A program made the position numbers and the translations under genes. Source: Paracoccaceae bacterium (GTDB lineage Bacteria; Pseudomonadota; Alphaproteobacteria; Rhodobacterales; Rhodobacteraceae). Taken from it: a stretch of 7,829 bases of DNA. Below, one piece after another: positions 5,828 through 7,829 of this stretch (the first letter of the stretch is position 1; each line of letters opens with the position of its first letter). Below the pieces are notes generated by a model. The model was not told where the DNA came from. It worked only from the letters and a program-made list of their open reading frames with translations, and ran no database searches. Where the stretch lies: the NCBI GenBank assembly GCA_027080755.1, contig JALWQC010000112.1, forward strand, positions 1 to 7,829, read 5' to 3'.

Positions 5828-6507
5828 CCCTGCCCCCGTATTTCATCAAGTGTTGCGTCCAGATCGTCGAAACGGTCGATCACAAAATCCGCGCCGGCCG
5901 CTTGCAGGCGGTCCAGCGGGTGATAGCCCCATGTCACGGCAATGGTGGTGAAACCGGCGGCCTTGCCCATTTCGATATCGAATGCCGTATCCCCGACCAT
6001 CACCGCCTGCCCGACCTCGCATCCGGTATCGGCCAAACATTGATACAACATAGAAGGGTGCGGCTTGGACGGGTGGTTGTCCGCCGTCTGGCTGGTGACA
6101 AAAAAGCGCCCGATATCATGGGTTTTATAGGCATGTTCCAGCCCGCGCCGCGCCTTGCCGGTCGCCACGCCAAGCAGGGTTTCGTCCTGTGCGTGCAGGC
6201 GTTCCAGCGCCGCCAGCGCCCCGTCATAAAGGGGGGCAGCAGCCTCGGCCCCGCCCTCGGCGCGCAGATCGACAAAGCCCTGCCGATACAGATTCGCCCC
6301 TTCCACCGCCTCGGCCATGGTCAAATGCGGCGCCAGGGTTTGCACCGCTTCTTCCAGCGACAGGCCGATAATGCCGCGCACGGCCGCATCCCCGGCCCGC
6401 GGCAGGCCCATCTTGTCAAAGGCCCGCGCCATCGCGGCAATAATCACGTTCTGGCTGTCGATCAGGGTGCCGTCCATGTCGAACACCACAAGGCGCAGGT
6501 CGCTCAT
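5824..6507 (-). CDS. HAD superfamily hydrolase (phosphoglycolate phosphatase-like, subfamily IA)
   Basis: This is a predicted cytoplasmic phosphatase or phosphohydrolase of 227 residues. All four HAD motifs are intact: motif I DMDGT with nucleophile Asp10 and acid/base Asp12, motif II Thr116 in ATGKA, motif III Lys148 in SKPHP, and motif IV GDTAFD with Asp173 and Asp177 for Mg2+. The helical cap domain lies between motifs I and II (about 15-90). The layout matches Gph/PGP-like enzymes, but the substrate cannot be told from sequence. The start is taken at 6507 (MSDLRLVVFDMDGT) rather than an in-frame codon at 6540, since it places motif I at the usual position and forms an ATGA overlap with the upstream synthase gene. 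Its own ribosome binding site is weak, so it probably depends on coupling. Its stop likewise overlaps the ATP12 start. Confidence 0.93.
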   Translation of the reverse strand: MSDLRLVVFDMDGTLIDSQNVIIAAMARAFDKMGLPRAGDAAVRGIIGLSLEEAVQTLAPHLTMAEAVEGANLYRQGFVDLRAEGGAEAAAPLYDGALAALERLHAQDETLLGVATGKARRGLEHAYKTHDIGRFFVTSQTADNHPSKPHPSMLYQCLADTGCEVGQAVMVGDTAFDIEMGKAAGFTTIAVTWGYHPLDRLQAAGADFVIDRFDDLDATLDEIRGQG

Positions 6508-7553
6508 TCGTAGATCTCGAAGGGGTCTTTGGGGGCCCATTTCAGGTTCCAGTTAAAGAAATCCCATGTGCGTTGCATGTGATCGGGGAGCGGGGCCTCG
6601 AAAAACATTTCCTTGCCGCTGCGCGGATGCTTCAGACGGATGGAGCGTGCATGCAACTGCATTTTCTTTGTGATCGCCCCGCCCAGCTGTGCGCCCCAGC
6701 CGTCGCCCTCGTTCACCTGCGAGGAGCCGCCGTATTTGCCGTCCCCCGCAATCGGGCAGCCGATTTCGGCCAGATGCGCGCGCAGCTGGTGGGTGCGGCC
6801 GGTGATCGGGGCCAGCCCCAGCCATGTGGCGCGTTTGCCCACCGTTTCGATCACGACGAAATCGGTGGTGGCGCGCTTGGCGCCGGGGGTTTCGTCAATC
6901 TCGCGCGGGGGGATGCAGATCATCTTTTCGCCAGCCCCGTGCGGGCCGTGGCCGGCCTGTTTCACCAGACCGAAACGGATGGTGCCGACCTGCTGTTCGG
7001 GGTGCCCCGCCACCAGCGCCCAGTATATTTTCTGCGTGAACTTGTTACGAAACGCCTGCGTCAGCCCCTTGGCCGCCTGCCCGTTGCGCGCCAGAAGCAA
7101 CACCCCCGAGGTATCCTTGTCCAGCCGGTGCACCAGCTTGGGCCTGGACTCCAGCCCGAAACGCAGGGCCTCGGCCATGCCGTCAACGTGGCGCGTCTGG
7201 TTCGATCCCCCCTGCACCGCCAGACCGGCGGGCTTGTTCAGCACGATAATATCGTCGTCCTTGTAGATCACGCAGGACTGGATCATCTTTGCGTCGGCCT
7301 CGGAAACATGCACCCGCTCGGCCCGTTTTTTCGCGGCCTCGTCGGGGGTGGGCAGCGGCGGGATGCGGACCTTCTGCCCCTCTACCAGACGGGTAGAGGG
7401 CTTGACCCGCCCGCCTTCGACACGGATTTCGCCCTTGCGGCACATCTTTTCGATGCGCCCCTGCGGGACGTGCGGAAAAATCCGGCGGAACCAGCGATCC
7501 AGCCGCTGGTCGTCCCCGTCTGCATCTACTTCGCGTATGTGAACGCCGCTCAT
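6504..7553 (-). CDS. rluC: RluA-family 23S rRNA pseudouridine synthase (RluC-like)
   Basis: This enzyme isomerises uridine to pseudouridine in RNA, most likely 23S rRNA. The protein has 349 residues: an N-terminal S4 RNA-binding domain (about 16-65, from QRLDRWFRRIF to KVRIPPLPTP), then the catalytic domain. The catalytic motif HRLDKDTSG (142-150) gives nucleophile Asp145, and the family motif GRTHQLRAH is at 252-260. The IVLNKPAGLAVQGG stretch (103-116) is also typical. The S4 domain and overall length fit RluC/RluD better than RluA; RluC (which in E. coli modifies U955, U2504 and U2580) is my best guess, but target sites are not proven by sequence. The C-terminal tail rich in Trp and Phe (330-349) is an extra beyond the core fold. 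AGGAG (7560-7564) lies 6 bases before the ATG, which overlaps the crcB stop as ATGA. Confidence 0.92.
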   Translation of the reverse strand: MSGVHIREVDADGDDQRLDRWFRRIFPHVPQGRIEKMCRKGEIRVEGGRVKPSTRLVEGQKVRIPPLPTPDEAAKKRAERVHVSEADAKMIQSCVIYKDDDIIVLNKPAGLAVQGGSNQTRHVDGMAEALRFGLESRPKLVHRLDKDTSGVLLLARNGQAAKGLTQAFRNKFTQKIYWALVAGHPEQQVGTIRFGLVKQAGHGPHGAGEKMICIPPREIDETPGAKRATTDFVVIETVGKRATWLGLAPITGRTHQLRAHLAEIGCPIAGDGKYGGSSQVNEGDGWGAQLGGAITKKMQLHARSIRLKHPRSGKEMFFEAPLPDHMQRTWDFFNWNLKWAPKDPFEIYE

Positions 7554-7829
7554 GTCAGGCTCCTTGCCAATGTCATACCAATGTAAAGCGCGCCGAGTGC
7601 CAGAAACACCGAGCCGCCCATATATAACGTGGCCGCGCCAAAACGCCCCCGTTCGATCAGATAAAGGGCATCCAGCGAAAAGGCGCTGAATGTCGTGAAA
7701 CCGCCCATGACGCCGGTCATCAGAAACGGGGCAAAGCGCCCGAAACTACCATCCATGCGTTCCATCAGATACACCGCCAGCAACCCCATCACAAAAGAGC
7801 CGACCACATTCACAAACATAGTGCCATAG
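7550..7829 (-). CDS. crcB: CrcB/Fluc fluoride ion channel (partial, N-terminus outside window)
   Basis: This is the C-terminal three quarters of a small membrane protein that lets fluoride leave the cytoplasm as a dual-topology dimer. About 92 residues are visible against a usual length near 125. The frame stays open to the window edge and the residues before the first Met read Y-G-T, giving GTMFVNVVGSF, the family's first-helix motif with its conserved Asn. The Met at 7819 is therefore internal, not the start. The second hallmark, GGFTTFSAFSLD, carries the TTFSxF segment with the pore phenylalanines. Three hydrophobic segments are visible (around VNVVGSFVMGLLAVYL, FLMTGVMGGFTTFSAF, and the C-terminal GGSVFLALGALYIGM). 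Its stop overlaps the synthase start (ATGA, 7553-7550). Any fluoride riboswitch or second crcB copy would lie outside the window. Confidence 0.93.
   Translation of the reverse strand, partial: YGTMFVNVVGSFVMGLLAVYLMERMDGSFGRFAPFLMTGVMGGFTTFSAFSLDALYLIERGRFGAATLYMGGSVFLALGALYIGMTLARSLT

Noticed and set aside
4862..5923. Long plus-strand open frame (353 codons) over the ATP12 gene, and similar ones at 3442-4617, 1130-2062 and 6573-7586
   Set aside because: They lie opposite genes with clear family motifs, have Arg/Gln/His-rich composition without domains, and are explained by GC-biased third codon positions on the coding strand.
6508..6540. Longer HAD hydrolase starting at 6540
   Set aside because: The 11 extra residues overlap the end of the synthase gene; the start at 6507 gives the usual DxD position and the ATGA overlap seen at the other junctions.
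7550..7819. crcB as a complete 89-residue gene starting at 7819
   Set aside because: Codons before that Met continue the conserved GT-x-x-VN motif, so the gene extends past the window edge.
1..7829. CRISPR array, insertion sequence, tRNA/rRNA, prophage or defence system
   Set aside because: No regularly spaced repeats, transposase, terminal inverted repeats, tRNA-like fold or defence-type domains were seen; the window is conserved housekeeping and transport.

Overview
All seven genes in this window lie on the minus strand. The content points to an alphaproteobacterium, most likely Rhodobacteraceae (Rhodobacter/Roseobacter group). Three things support this: an ATP12-type F1-ATPase assembly chaperone, a four-gene amino-acid ABC transporter of the AapJQMP/BztABCD type with the long permeases typical of that group, and the neighbourhood crcB - RluA-family synthase - HAD hydrolase - ATP12 - aapJQMP, which I remember as common in that family. 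The species cannot be read from the sequence.

In the direction of transcription (right to left), positions 7829-5114 hold a tightly packed cluster. It contains the 3' part of crcB (fluoride channel, cut by the window edge), an RluC-like 23S rRNA pseudouridine synthase, a phosphoglycolate-phosphatase-like HAD hydrolase, and an ATP12 family chaperone. Each of the three junctions is a 4-base ATGA stop/start overlap, so translation is probably coupled. The four products have no obvious shared pathway.

Positions 5113-4552 are a 562-base gap with no convincing gene. It holds a possible terminator for the upstream cluster, an AT-rich inverted repeat, a perfect TTAA-N7-TTAA (CtrA-type) motif, and, next to aapJ, a perfect short hairpin just ahead of the ribosome binding site. 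The aap promoter must lie here or further upstream, but no clear -35/-10 pair stands out.

Positions 4551-77 are the transporter operon: aapJ (periplasmic binding protein), aapQ and aapM (permeases), aapP (ATPase). The aapJ-aapQ spacer (139 bases) is the only large internal gap. It carries a strong hairpin just after aapJ, then a smaller hairpin whose 3' arm is also perfectly complementary to the aapQ Shine-Dalgarno region. Such an arrangement could keep the binding protein in excess over the permeases. aapQ-aapM are one base apart and aapM-aapP 17 bases apart. Two hairpins follow aapP at the left edge.

The genes are ordinary and well conserved, and I found no new multi-gene system. The observations most worth checking are RNA-level: the alternative base pairing in front of aapQ and the directional hairpin after aapJ.
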